Counted from the stretch's first letter, positions 16,770-25,766 are shown. The stretch: 64,000 nt of DNA from SIRX01 sp965213905 (GCA_965213905.1 CBDCAK010000001.1:124001-188000); one strand, 5' to 3'. The notes: a model not told the origin generated them from the letters alone. Made by a program: numbers and translations.

Positions 16770-17963
16770 TCAGTCTATGTCCGGCGCCCCACGTAGACGT
16801 AGCTTCTGCCTTAGTTCGCGCCCGCGGGCCGTCTCGTAAGCGGCCAGTGCTACTAGAAGAAACGCCACCGCTCCGAGGGAGATGATGGCGGGGGCCAGTA
16901 CCGCCAGGGGGACAAGTACCAAGGATGCAGCCGCCGCGAGTAGTCGGGGGATGCTGACGCTGCCCACGTCGCGCAGCCGGAATGCGTTGTGCCCGAGCAG
17001 GTACAGCGCCACGCCGCCGCACAACGCGACGGCGGGTACTACGGCGAGCGGGTCTCCGACGTGAGCCAGGGTCTTCTTTACGCCGAGGGCGACGAGGATC
17101 ACGCCGGCGACCATCGGCAGGTGAAGGTAGCTGTAGGAGTCACGCGCCAGGGCGGCTCTCCGGGGTCCCTGCGCGCTTGCCAGGTTTCGCTCGGCGGCAA
17201 GCGCGACGTAGTCGAAGTAAGCCCACCAGAGTCCTGCAGCGACGACCACCCCCAAAACGGCGGCCAGCACGACCCCGACGCCGGGCTCGAGGCCAGTGGC
17301 ACCCACCCCGATCGCCACGACCGATTCGCCCAGGGCTATGATGATGACGAGCCCGTGGCGCTCGACGAAGTGTCCGGTTCGCACACGCAAGCCCGAGACG
17401 CCGCGAACGAGCGCCACCCCATAGTCGATCCCGAGTGCCACCACCCAGAGAGCCGCCTGGGAGGAGCCGTCCAAAAAGCCGGCGGCGACGAGCAGCGTAG
17501 GACCTGCCAGAAAGCCCGGCGCAAGCCGTAAGACCGCCCGGCGAGTCTCCGGGTTCTCGGCGCCGGCGGCGAGCGCGTACAGGGCCACGTGCAACAGGCG
17601 AACGACCAGATAGGCGGCGCCGAAGAGCACGCCGGAGCCGCCGAACGCTCCGGGAACGGCGAGACCGGCCACGAGCATCGCCGCCATCGCCGAGAAGAGT
17701 ACCAACCGCGCGGGTGTGCGCTCCTCGGCTGGCACGGCGTTGGTCAGCCACGAGTAGCAGACCCATGCCCACCATAGCGCGGCGAGCACCGCCGCCCCGC
17801 GCAGCAGCCCCGTCCAGGTAGGGTCCGAGGCGAGGAGGCTTGTGACCTGGGCGAATGCGAAGACGAAGACGAGGTCGAAGAAAAGCTCCAGCGGGGTGAC
17901 CCGCTGCTCCCCTACGGTTTCTCTAGTCCCTTGTTCCGGGTGTGCGGAGCGTGCCGCGCTCAT
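16770..17963 (-). CDS. LtrA-family membrane protein (low temperature requirement A)
   Basis: The signature VTPLELFFDLVFVFAFAQV at residues 22-40 and GHFVERHGLVIIIALGESVVAIG in the middle define the family. More than ten hydrophobic segments fill its 397 residues. The family is named for a Listeria cold-growth gene, but its transport or enzymatic role is unproven. The DUF5996 gene upstream ends 13 bases before it, so the two may form a transcription unit. Confidence 0.85.
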   Translation of the reverse strand: MSAARSAHPEQGTRETVGEQRVTPLELFFDLVFVFAFAQVTSLLASDPTWTGLLRGAAVLAALWWAWVCYSWLTNAVPAEERTPARLVLFSAMAAMLVAGLAVPGAFGGSGVLFGAAYLVVRLLHVALYALAAGAENPETRRAVLRLAPGFLAGPTLLVAAGFLDGSSQAALWVVALGIDYGVALVRGVSGLRVRTGHFVERHGLVIIIALGESVVAIGVGATGLEPGVGVVLAAVLGVVVAAGLWWAYFDYVALAAERNLASAQGPRRAALARDSYSYLHLPMVAGVILVALGVKKTLAHVGDPLAVVPAVALCGGVALYLLGHNAFRLRDVGSVSIPRLLAAAASLVLVPLAVLAPAIISLGAVAFLLVALAAYETARGRELRQKLRLRGAPDID

Positions 17964-17976
17964 CGGGTAACTCTCT

Positions 17977-18900
17977 CTACCTTACGGGTTTTGCCGCGAG
18001 CTCCTCCGTATTCCAGCCAGCGGTCTTTGCCCCGGCCCCATAGGCGCTCTCCAGAAACTCCAGCAAGGTGTCTTTGGACGAGCCGCTATTACGAACAGCC
18101 TCGTAGGTAAGGAGCGCCGTACCTCCCTCCTGCCAGGAGGCGGCTTCCGGGCTCAAGGGTTGGTCGGTGAGGCCTTCGGGCTCGGGGGCGGTGTAGCAGT
18201 AGAAGGCTGGCTCGCGTAGATTGGTGGCATCTCCGACCCAGAACCCGCAGGAGATAACCTCGTGAGAGTAGGCCTCGCGGGTTACGGGGTCCACATCGTC
18301 GGGTAGCTCGACGCGCTTGCCGGAGAAGCGGGTGACGGCCAGATCGAAACTGTGCCAGTAGAGGTGTACGGGGTTCTGCTTGCCGGTGAACCGACCGGCG
18401 AACTCCTTGAAGACTTGATCCACCCACACGAGCACCTGATGGTAGCGTCGGACGTAGGAACGATTGCAAACGCAGTGATAAGTATTCTCTTCCAGAGTGT
18501 ACTCGTCGTCGAGATCGAAGGGCTTCGTGTTTATGGAAGCCTCTATGCCAAGAGAGCCGAGCCCTCCCATGAGCCTGCTATAGAATTCGGCCACCGGCAA
18601 GTCGTCCAGTGCGAAAGAGAACTCCCCGCCCTCACTGTTCGTAACTACCAACTGATTCTCCAGCAAGTCGAAGGAGATATCGAAGGTCCCCGAGCAATGG
18701 GGTATCGGCCCGGTGGTGAGCCCCCGAGGGGTAACGTACAGGGTTACGTGCCACCAGTGGTTCTTGTGTGAAGAGAGCTCCATTCGGATCTTACCCACTA
18801 CCTGGGCGTAGCGATGTAACGTCTCCTTTGTATCCTCCCACTCCTCCAAAGGAAGCGGCGGTAGCTCCATCTCCGAAAGCGCTGCTATCTCTTTAGCCAT
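17977..18900 (-). CDS. DUF5996 family protein
   Basis: A 307-residue soluble protein. Recognised segments are LPPLPLEEWEDTKETLHRY, NHWWHVTLYVTPRGLTTGP and PVHLYWHSFDLAVTRFSG, characteristic of DUF5996. Function is unknown. No signal peptide or cofactor motif is seen. ATG 18900 is preceded by a GGGAGA sequence. It lies between the LtrA gene and a divergently controlled regulator and is read in the same direction as both. Confidence 0.8.
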   Translation of the reverse strand: MAKEIAALSEMELPPLPLEEWEDTKETLHRYAQVVGKIRMELSSHKNHWWHVTLYVTPRGLTTGPIPHCSGTFDISFDLLENQLVVTNSEGGEFSFALDDLPVAEFYSRLMGGLGSLGIEASINTKPFDLDDEYTLEENTYHCVCNRSYVRRYHQVLVWVDQVFKEFAGRFTGKQNPVHLYWHSFDLAVTRFSGKRVELPDDVDPVTREAYSHEVISCGFWVGDATNLREPAFYCYTAPEPEGLTDQPLSPEAASWQEGGTALLTYEAVRNSGSSKDTLLEFLESAYGAGAKTAGWNTEELAAKPVR

Positions 18901-18940
18901 ATATTCATCTCCCTTGGTCTCTGAGGCATTGATCCTTCAT

Positions 18941-19333
18941 TCACGAACTCTCACGGGCGTCGTATTCTCTTCTCGCGGCCTCGACCTCGTCTATGTACTC
19001 CTCGGTCCACACGCACAACTCCGCGAGTATCCCGATCAAGGTCTCCCCGAGCGGCGTCAGCGAGTACTCCACCCGGGGCGGTATCTCAGGGAACGCCTCG
19101 CGCCCTACGAGCCCGTCCCGCTCCAGCCGCCTCAAGGTCTTTGTGAGCATCTTCTGCGAGATACCCTCTATATCCCTGTGGAGCTGGTTGTGGCGTATCG
19201 TGCCCCGCGAGAGCGCGTACAGGATCAAGACCGCCCACTTGTCCGCAATAAGCTCTAGCGTCCGCCGCGAGCGGCCACCAAGGTCGAAAACACTCTCCGA
19301 ACCACCGGCTTCTCCTGGATTGTTAGGCACCAT
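18941..19333 (-). CDS. HxlR-family transcriptional regulator
   Basis: Winged-helix HxlR/DUF24: LELIADKWAVLILYALS, IRHNQLHRDIEGISQKMLTKTLRRLERDGLV and EYSLTPLGETL. It has one Cys (ELCVWTEEY), whereas several redox-sensing HxlR proteins of Bacillus use an N-terminal Cys, which is missing here. It is divergent from the dioxygenase-esterase fusion at 19466 with a 132-bp shared promoter region, so it probably controls that cluster. Confidence 0.85.
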   Translation of the reverse strand: MVPNNPGEAGGSESVFDLGGRSRRTLELIADKWAVLILYALSRGTIRHNQLHRDIEGISQKMLTKTLRRLERDGLVGREAFPEIPPRVEYSLTPLGETLIGILAELCVWTEEYIDEVEAARREYDARESS

Positions 19334-19465
19334 GAGGTAAGTGTGGCACCTTGGAGTACGTACTTGTTGTTACGACCATACCCTGATTAAATCACGTCTT
19401 GGAACATTGTGGTAGGCAACGCTACCTACCGATGAAGCTGTGTCTAAGATACAGGAGGAGTACTG

Positions 19466-21136
19466 ATGAACGCCAGTAGTACGGCAACGGCCGGCATCCA
19501 CCACGTAACTGCTATAGCGGGGGATCCGCAGCGGAACCTGGACTTCTACGAGGGTATTTTAGGATTGAGGCTGGTGAAGAAGACCGTCAACTTCGACGAT
19601 CCCGGCACCTACCATCTCTATTACGGCGACGGGGTGGGAAACCCCGGGACCATCATGACGTTCTTTCCGTGGGCCGGTGCGCCGAAGGGGAGGAGGGGGA
19701 CCGGACAGGTTGCGGTTACCGCTTTCTCTATTCCGAAGGATGCCGTGGGGTACTGGTTGCACCGCCTGATCGAGCACGGAGTGACCTTCGAGGGACCCGT
19801 GGATCGCTTTGATGAGAGGGTCATCTCCTTCGAGGACCCCGACGGATTGATGCTGGAGTTGGTAGCCGGCGGCGCCGGCGAGGATACCGAAGCCGAGGGC
19901 TCGTCAGTTTGGGAGGATGGACCGGTGCCCGCCGAGAATGCCATCCGGGGATTTTTTGGCGTAACGCTTTGGGAGGAAGGGCACGACAGGACCACGGGGG
20001 TACTTACCGATGTGCTGGGTCTTCGTCCGGTGCGCGACGACGGAAAGCGGTTCCGCTTCGCGGCGGCTAGCGCCTCTGGCGAAGGCGGGATACCGGGCGG
20101 CTTACCGGGCAGCGTAGTGGACATGGTGTGCCAGCCAGAGGGTTGGCTTGGTGCGGTGGCGGTAGGTATCGTGCATCACTTGGCTTTCCGGGCGGCTGAC
20201 GATAGTCACCAGCAGGAGTTGCGCGGGGAGATCTCCGCTCACGGGCTCGACGTGACGCCGGTTCTTGACCGCCAGTACTTCCGATCTATCTACTTCCGCG
20301 AGCCCGGTGGGGTGCTCTTCGAGATAGCGACCGACCCGCCAGGCTTCGCCATCGACGAGGACGTGGAGCATCTCGGCGAAGAGCTGAAGCTGCCTCCGCG
20401 GCTAGAAAGACGTCGCTACCAGCTCGAAGAAATATTGCCACCGTTGCGGTTGCCGCGTTCGCAGACCCGTTCCGGTGTGGAGGCCCCGGAGCAGAAGAAG
20501 CTGGACTTCGGGCACCGCTTCGTGCCCGGCAACGATGAGACGACACCGACCCTCCTGCTCTTACACGGCACGGGGGGCAATGAGAACGACCTGATCCCGC
20601 TGGGTGGCGAGCTTTTACCCGGCGCTTCGCTCCTCAGCCCGCGCGGGAAGGTCCTGGAGCACGGGTTGCCCCGCTTCTTCCGTAGGTTGGCCGAGGGAGT
20701 GTTCGACGAGGAAGACCTCAAGTTCCGCACCGGGGAGTTGGCAGAGTTCGTCGAAGAGTCCGCTGTCAAATACGGCTTCGATCCGGCCAACCTCATGGCT
20801 GTGGGTTTCTCGAATGGGGCCAATATAGCGGCGAGCCTCTTGCTCTTGCGCCCTGAACTCTTAAGCGGCGCGGTACTCTTCAGGCCGATGGTGCCCTTCG
20901 AGCCAGATGCTACCGCAAGGCCTGATCTCAGCGGCAAGCCCGTATATATCGGTGCCGGAGAGATGGACCAGATCGTGCCGCGCGGGAACACTGAGCGGCT
21001 GGCTGAACTCCTGGAAAACGCCGGGGCCGAGGTAACCCTCAACTGGCAGCCGGGCGGACATGGTCTGGAGATGGCGGAAGTCCGGCAAGCCCAAAACTGG
21101 CTCTCACAAAAGCGGCTTCTAAGAGATAGCTCGTGA
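19466..21136 (+). CDS. VOC ring-cleaving dioxygenase fused to an MhqD-like carboxylesterase
   Basis: Residues 1-315 form an MhqO/LinE-like dioxygenase: GIHHVTAIAGDPQRNLDFY, LGLRLVKKTVNFDD, VHHLAFRAADD and YFREPGGVLFEIATDPPGF with metal His and Glu. Residues about 345-550 are an alpha/beta hydrolase: LLLLHGTGGNENDLIPLG, the nucleophile Ser in AVGFSNGANIA, the Asp in GAGEMDQIVP and His in WQPGGHGL. In Bacillus subtilis MhqO and MhqD are separate neighbours against quinones. Here one polypeptide carries both, implying successive ring cleavage and hydrolysis. RBS AGGAGGAG precedes ATG 19466. Confidence 0.9.
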   Translation: MNASSTATAGIHHVTAIAGDPQRNLDFYEGILGLRLVKKTVNFDDPGTYHLYYGDGVGNPGTIMTFFPWAGAPKGRRGTGQVAVTAFSIPKDAVGYWLHRLIEHGVTFEGPVDRFDERVISFEDPDGLMLELVAGGAGEDTEAEGSSVWEDGPVPAENAIRGFFGVTLWEEGHDRTTGVLTDVLGLRPVRDDGKRFRFAAASASGEGGIPGGLPGSVVDMVCQPEGWLGAVAVGIVHHLAFRAADDSHQQELRGEISAHGLDVTPVLDRQYFRSIYFREPGGVLFEIATDPPGFAIDEDVEHLGEELKLPPRLERRRYQLEEILPPLRLPRSQTRSGVEAPEQKKLDFGHRFVPGNDETTPTLLLLHGTGGNENDLIPLGGELLPGASLLSPRGKVLEHGLPRFFRRLAEGVFDEEDLKFRTGELAEFVEESAVKYGFDPANLMAVGFSNGANIAASLLLLRPELLSGAVLFRPMVPFEPDATARPDLSGKPVYIGAGEMDQIVPRGNTERLAELLENAGAEVTLNWQPGGHGLEMAEVRQAQNWLSQKRLLRDSS

Positions 21137-21193
21137 AGATCCAGAAGTGATGAGTACACTCATTACAACCAAGTAGGTCTCTTAATCGGGAGG

Positions 21194-21790
21194 ATGGAAA
21201 GTTTGGACGACTTCAAAATACTAGGGGTTGCGGCGAGTCTCCGGCGCGCTTCGGTTAACCAGGGTCTCGTTCGCGCCGCCCACGAAGTTTGTCCGCAGGA
21301 TATGTCCTGCGAGAGCTTTGACCTCGGGAGCATCCCTTTCTTCAACGCCGACGTCGAGGCCAGCGAAGCCGGAGACCCGGAGCCGGTACGTGAGCTTAAG
21401 GAGAAGGTCCGCGCTTACGATGCGGTGCTCATAGCGAGCCCCGAGTACGACTACGCGATCCCTGGGGTGCTCGCCACGGCGCTCGACTGGTGCCTGCGCT
21501 CTCCCTCGCCCTTTAGGCACAAGCCGGTAGGCATTATGGGCGCGAGCCCTAGTGGAGCCGGAACGGCCCGCGGCCAGATGGTCCTCAGACAGATCCTCTT
21601 GCACGCTCCAGCCTACGTAATGCTCGAGCCACAGATGATGATTTCGCACTCCTACGAACGTTTCGACGGAGAAGGCAATTTGACCGACGAACAGACACGC
21701 CAGAGGTTGGAACGCTTCGTCGTGGCGCTGCGCGAGTGGTCCGGGCGGCTACAGAATGCCGGACTTGCCGAAGGAGCGGCCACCCGATGA
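21194..21790 (+). CDS. NADPH-dependent FMN reductase / quinone reductase
   Basis: A flavodoxin-like fold: LGVAASLRRASVNQGLVRAA at the FMN phosphate site, LIASPEYDYAIPGVLATALDW and KPVGIMGASPSGAGTARGQ. Two-electron reduction of quinones or azo compounds fits its place after the dioxygenase-esterase fusion, in line with azoreductase-like partners of quinone stress regulons. ATG 21194 lies 57 bases after the fusion gene. The stop overlaps the NmrA gene as ATGA. Confidence 0.85.
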   Translation: MESLDDFKILGVAASLRRASVNQGLVRAAHEVCPQDMSCESFDLGSIPFFNADVEASEAGDPEPVRELKEKVRAYDAVLIASPEYDYAIPGVLATALDWCLRSPSPFRHKPVGIMGASPSGAGTARGQMVLRQILLHAPAYVMLEPQMMISHSYERFDGEGNLTDEQTRQRLERFVVALREWSGRLQNAGLAEGAATR

Positions 21791-22666
21791 TAGACGGAGG
21801 TGCAAACACCGGTGTAGTGCTGGTGACCGGGGCAACCGGCCGGCAAGGAGGAACCGTCATCGAGCATCTGATCTCCGCCGGTTTCCCGGTGCGAGCTCTG
21901 GTACGTGACCCGAACAAGCCGCGGGCGACGGAACTAGCCGACAAGGGAGCGAACCTTGCGGAGGGAGACCTCGACGACCCGGCCTCCCTCGGGCGGGCTC
22001 TGGAAGGGGTCTACGGCGTCTTCTCCGTACAGAACTTCTTCCAGGCCGGTTACGAAGGGGAGATCCGGCAAGGCACCTCTCTGGCCGACGCCGCCAAAGC
22101 CGCCGGGGTCTCTCACTTCGTCTACAGTTCTGTCGGCAGCGCTCATCGTGACACCGGCATATCCCATTTCGAGAGCAAGCGACGCGTGGAGGGACACGTG
22201 CGGTCCCTCGGCATGCCCTACACTATCGTGCGGCCCGTTTTCTTCATGCACAACGTCGTGCGGGATGCGCGAGCAGATCCTCGGTGGCGCGTTCCCCTCG
22301 CCCCTCAACCCTGACAAGCCACTGCAGCAGTTGGCGTTAGAGGATCTCGGCGCCTTCGTCGCAGAGACCTTCGCAGCCCCGGACCAGTGGCTCGGCCAGG
22401 AAGTAGACCTTGCCGGAGACGAGCTCACCATGCCCGAGGTTGCCGAAACCTTCGGCCACATCATCGACAAGGAGGTTTGTCATGTCCAAACAGGATGGGA
22501 AGAGTTCCGCCAGGCTGCCGGTGAAGAGATCTACGAGATGTACCGGTGGTTCGAGGAGGAAGGCTACGAGGCGGATATAGAGGCCTTGCGGACCAAAGGT
22601 CACGATCTAACCTCACTGGGGGAATACCTGCGGCACCACGGCTGGGAGGGTGCCGCCCGTGATTAG
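21787..22666 (+). pseudogene. NmrA-family NAD(P)-binding protein, frameshifted
   Basis: VVLVTGATGRQGGTVIEHLI and VRALVRDPNKPRATELAD are the Rossmann fold. VYSSVGSAHRDTGISHFESK, YTIVRPVFFMHN and, in the next frame, EQILGGAFPSPLNPDKPLQQ complete a normal NmrA protein. About seven extra bases near 22255-22265 shift the frame between HNVV and EQIL. In the wild-type form it would be an NADPH-linked quinone or redox-sensor protein, cotranslated with the FMN reductase. As written, the product stops at 22314. Confidence 0.85.
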
Positions 22667-22776
22667 TAGGCAGGGCAGGTAGTATGAACAGAAGATGCCT
22701 GTAGGCTTCCTCACTGGGCAAATGTGAGGGTCTCTGCAACCAAGGGCGAAGTGACAGGGGCGAAGAAGGAGATGAG

Positions 22777-23193
22777 ATGAGCGAGTCAAAAGACCAAGTA
22801 AGAAGCTTTGTACTGGACAACCCCGATGGACTCTACGATCCGTCGGCCAATGCCTATTCGCATATTGCTGTAGTGCCAGCGAACACACGGCTGGTTTTTA
22901 TCGCGGGGCAGGTCGGGGGCACGCCTAAGGGGGACTTCGCAACGCAGGTACGGCAGATGTTCGTCAATCTGCGGACCGCTATCGAGGCGGCTGGTGGCGA
23001 TATGGGCGCAATCGCAAAGCTTACAGTGCTTATCGTGGATCATAGTAAGGACAAGCACCGAGTTCTTATTGCAGAGGTGGAGAAGGCATTTGGTGCTGGT
23101 CTAAAGCCGACGTGTACGATCATCCCGGTGCCGTTGATGGCTTTCGACAATCAGTTGGTAGAGATCGAAGCTGTCGGTGTACTCAACAATTGA
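22777..23193 (+). CDS. RidA/YjgF-family deaminase
   Basis: A RidA fold of 138 residues: YSHIAVVPANTRLVFIAGQVGG, FATQVRQMFVNLRTAIEAAG and KPTCTIIPVPLMAFDNQLVEIEAV. RidA proteins hydrolyse reactive enamines and imines. The canonical catalytic Arg lies in a RPTxTxV motif; here the motif reads KPTCTII, so Lys replaces that Arg and the protein may belong to a non-RidA (Rid2-7) subgroup. GGAG lies 7-8 bases before ATG 22777. Confidence 0.85.
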   Translation: MSESKDQVRSFVLDNPDGLYDPSANAYSHIAVVPANTRLVFIAGQVGGTPKGDFATQVRQMFVNLRTAIEAAGGDMGAIAKLTVLIVDHSKDKHRVLIAEVEKAFGAGLKPTCTIIPVPLMAFDNQLVEIEAVGVLNN

Positions 23194-23249
23194 CGCTTTA
23201 CAAAACAAGATTCTTTCGGAGAGTCTTTTAAAAGCGAGAGGTTTGGAAG

Positions 23250-24197
23250 ATGTCTCAAATTTCATCCCGTCACCCGTGGGTGATCCCGCTTACCCTACTC
23301 CTGATTACGGGCACCTGCCTCGGGGTTTCAGCCAACCTCGCTAAACTCGCCGCCGAGGCTGGCCTCAGCCCCTTATCCTACCTCACTTGGTCGGCCATAG
23401 GTGCTACGGTTATCCTGACAAGCGTCGCGGTCGTCCGCCACCGGCTTCCCCAACTCACCGCCCGTACCGCTGAGTACTTCTTGGTCTCCGGCCTTGTTAC
23501 TTTTGCCGCGCCCAACTTTCTTTTCTTTGCTGCCGTCCCCCGGGTTGGGGCCGGCTTTGTTGCGCTCGCGATCGCGTTCCCGCCACTCTTTACCTACCTG
23601 GGCGCACTGGCCCTCCGGATAGAGCATTTTAAGGCCCGCCGGGCGGCTGGTGTGGTGCTCGCTTTGGGGGGCGCTGCTCTGCTTGCCTTGCTCAAGCTCT
23701 CCCAGCCGGACGCTGACCTGTTCTGGGTTGCAGCGACGCTCTGTGGCTCGATTATACTCGCCGTCGGCAATATCTACCGGACGGTCCGCTGGCCGAAGGG
23801 GGCCGCCCCCGACGCGCTCGCCCCTGGTATGCTCGCCGCGGCTGGACTCATGCTCCTCGCCTTTGGCGTAGTTGCGGGAACCTTTTCCGGCACCCCTAGC
23901 GGGTTCTCCCTGGCCGTACCGACAACGGGCGCCGCGCCAGCTCTTCTCATCCTCGCCCAAGTGGTTACATTCTCGGTTCAGTTCCTCTTATTCTTCGTAC
24001 TCCAGAAGCGCGGTGGGCCTGTATACCTCAGCCTCCTCGGTTCGGTAGGCGCCATCGTCGGCGTGCCCATCGCTGTTCTACTGCTCGGGGAGGCTATACC
24101 ACAAGGGCTCGCCATCGGCGGCGTCCTTATCGCCCTTGGCATCGGGCTTCTCACGCTCGGTGATCCGAAGGTTACGAAGAGGTTACAGGACCGGTGA
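23250..24197 (+). CDS. DMT-superfamily (EamA) transporter
   Basis: Ten hydrophobic segments in 315 residues arranged as two EamA repeats. The first includes LSYLTWSAIGATVILTSVAV and APNFLFFAAVPRVGAGFVAL, the second GPVYLSLLGSVGAIVGVPIAV and LGEAIPQGLAIGGVLIALG. Such proteins export metabolites or amino acids, and the substrate is not predictable. It is the last gene of the plus-strand series starting at 19466. An ATCCGT/ACGGAT inverted pair at 24218-24242 may end transcription. Confidence 0.85.
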   Translation: MSQISSRHPWVIPLTLLLITGTCLGVSANLAKLAAEAGLSPLSYLTWSAIGATVILTSVAVVRHRLPQLTARTAEYFLVSGLVTFAAPNFLFFAAVPRVGAGFVALAIAFPPLFTYLGALALRIEHFKARRAAGVVLALGGAALLALLKLSQPDADLFWVAATLCGSIILAVGNIYRTVRWPKGAAPDALAPGMLAAAGLMLLAFGVVAGTFSGTPSGFSLAVPTTGAAPALLILAQVVTFSVQFLLFFVLQKRGGPVYLSLLGSVGAIVGVPIAVLLLGEAIPQGLAIGGVLIALGIGLLTLGDPKVTKRLQDR

Positions 24198-24532
24198 CCC
24201 TTCTTTGAGAAAATTATCCGTCATCTGTAGGCAAACGGATGATTTGAAGAAAGTCATCGTGCCCTTGACACTCATCTCAGGGCGAGCGGTCTCTCCTGGA
24301 CGGTCTTGAAGCCCACGGCTTTCATGCAGAACTCCCTCTTCTGGGGATCTATGATCGCCAGGGGCAGACTCTTCGGGGCGGCGGGTGCCCGGAACGTCGC
24401 CACGGTCGCCGCCCGGGTACTCGCTGAAGGAGCCGGTGAAGCTCGCTTACAAGCTGTTACAAGCGAGTTTCCGAGAATCATCATTACCGGAAATTGAAGG
24501 CTTAAAAACCCATTTCTATGGGGTTTAGGAAT
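24198..24532. other. Intergenic, no recognised gene
   Basis: The stretch holds the possible terminator after the transporter gene and a hairpin repeat at 24503-24527. Short frames on both strands (24272-24497) show no family resemblance, though one minus-strand frame ends MKAVGFKTVQERPLALR in protein-like fashion. Confidence 0.4.
24503..24527. repeat. Hairpin repeat, copy 1 (core TTTCTAT)
   Basis: AAAACCC and GGGGTTT arms flank ATTTCTAT. The same arm-core-arm design occurs at 26564-26586 and 29757-29780. Confidence 0.55.
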
Positions 24533-24775
24533 CTATCTTGTAGACGAGTTTGCCCCGACGAACCAGCGGCCGATGACTTGGAGTTCAGGCTCGGTTTTTA
24601 CGTCGAGGATCTCTAGTGTGGCGCCTCTTTCGTCTGAGACTTCCACGGCAAGGATGCCGGAGGGAGAAACGTCAACTACCGTACCAACGGCGCCGGACTC
24701 GATTCCGGCCTCCGGGACATCGTCCGGAATGGTTATGGTGTCGAGTTCGGAATATGTGCGGGCGGTTTCTTTCAT
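24533..24775 (-). CDS. DUF4926 family protein, possible antitoxin/immunity partner
   Basis: An 80-residue protein with an SH3-like pattern: YSELDTITIPDDVPEAGIES, GAVGTVVDVSPSG and AVEVSDERGATLEI. This is the DUF4926 signature. It lies 41 bases downstream of a DUF6883 gene on the same strand, a pairing I recall from other genomes and one that resembles a toxin-antitoxin or immunity pair. The role is inferred only. Confidence 0.65.
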   Translation of the reverse strand: MKETARTYSELDTITIPDDVPEAGIESGAVGTVVDVSPSGILAVEVSDERGATLEILDVKTEPELQVIGRWFVGANSSTR

Positions 24776-24816
24776 GATTCTATTTTACTGCATTGCTTAA
24801 TTCCTGCATTGCTTAA

Positions 24817-25194
24817 TTACTCCACTATCGGGAACGCTGTAATCAGGCGTGGCTTCAGTGTTCTGTAGTCTCCGTGATCCGACGCCCACGCCGTCAGCAC
24901 CGGGCCACGCTTCGCTGGCCCCTCGAAGTTCGGGATCACTACTCCGAAACGTCGGGAGTCGATGCGCGGTGGTCTCTCGATCACCTCGCCGCTAGCTACC
25001 TGTTGGCGGATCAAACGCTCCAGGAGCTCACCATCTCCTACGCCAATACTGAAGACGCTGTTCCAGAGCCTCAGCTTGTGCTTGCCGTCGGGGTGCGTGG
25101 GAGAGAGAAGATAGTCGTTGAGCTTTCGGCGGTCGATCACGCCTGAAGCAAACCAGCTAGGAGGTGGAGGCGGCTTTGGTCCTGGAGAGTTCAT
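24817..25194 (-). CDS. DUF6883 family protein, possible toxin
   Basis: A 125-residue protein with a Pro-rich start and then RRKLNDYLLSPTHPDGKHKL, the family hallmark, a helix (GDGELLERLIRQQVASGEVI) and a C-terminal beta region ending VLTAWASDHGDYRTLKPRLI. The DYLL..HPDGKHK segment resembles a nuclease-like fold found in polymorphic toxins. Its neighbour at 24533 is DUF4926. No signal sequence is seen. Confidence 0.6.
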   Translation of the reverse strand: MNSPGPKPPPPPSWFASGVIDRRKLNDYLLSPTHPDGKHKLRLWNSVFSIGVGDGELLERLIRQQVASGEVIERPPRIDSRRFGVVIPNFEGPAKRGPVLTAWASDHGDYRTLKPRLITAFPIVE

Positions 25195-25284
25195 CCTCGG
25201 GGCATTCTACGCTGTTGTCGCATCTGATATGGTGGGCTCTGCCCTCAGTGACAGTTACCCCGTTGGCAGTGTTGCTCGGGAATA

Positions 25285-25529
25285 CTAGGCTCCTTCGTAG
25301 TGCTCCGGGTAAGCCTCTTCCGGTGTAAGGGCGGCCAGGTCCTCGCGGTCCACATCAGCGGCGACCCCTTCTTTGAGCTTCCGGCCAACGTAGATGCTTT
25401 TCATCTTTCCATTCGTATAAGTGAATAGATACCAGTAAGGGCCGTGGTGGTAGCCACCGATCTGGCAGCGCCGGCAGTTGCCGCAGTTGATAAGCTGATG
25501 CTCCAGCCAGACGTGGCTGTATAGATCAT
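25285..25529 (-). pseudogene. DUF6788-like small protein, frameshifted
   Basis: A frame not opened by any start codon reads SHVWLEHQLINCGNCRRC, QIGGYHHGPYWYLFTYTNG and MKSIYVGRKLKEGVA before its stop at 25285. This matches the Cys-containing HGPYWY...YVG pattern of DUF6788. A two-base insertion just after ATG 25529 (ATG ATC TAT ACA instead of ATG ATC TAC AGC) puts the start out of frame. The intact gene would encode about 80 residues with a CxxCxxC cluster. Confidence 0.5.
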
Positions 25530-25766
25530 GGCGTCGGGTCCCACGCTCCGGGAGTCGCTAGTGTGGCTGGTGGTTATCTTTACCTGGGGCGTTCTGTCTT
25601 CCTCACGTTCGCGCTCCCGCTGCTGCTGATCTTCTTTACGCTCTCCAATCCGCTGCTGTTCGGACTTCCGCTGCAGATAAAGGCTGATAATAGACAACAT
25701 AAGAGCAATGGCTGCGGCGATGGCGGTGATCCAGTCTGGGATCATGCTCTGAACCATCTCCGCCAC
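25401..25766 (-). CDS. Small single-span membrane protein with coiled coil
   Basis: One transmembrane helix (DWITAIAAAIALMLSIISLY) is followed by a charged coiled coil rich in Gln, Arg and Glu. The start overlaps the end of the larger membrane gene by 25 bases, so the two are probably coexpressed. The last 50 residues are low-complexity and overlap the DUF6788-like remnant in another frame, so the natural C-terminus is uncertain. No family recognised. Confidence 0.5.
   Translation of the reverse strand: MAEMVQSMIPDWITAIAAAIALMLSIISLYLQRKSEQQRIGERKEDQQQREREREEDRTPQVKITTSHTSDSRSVGPDAMIYTATSGWSISLSTAATAGAARSVATTTALTGIYSLIRMER

Noticed and set aside
16982..17531. Plus-strand frames over the LtrA gene
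   Set aside because: Antisense shadows of a GC-rich membrane gene; no family resemblance.
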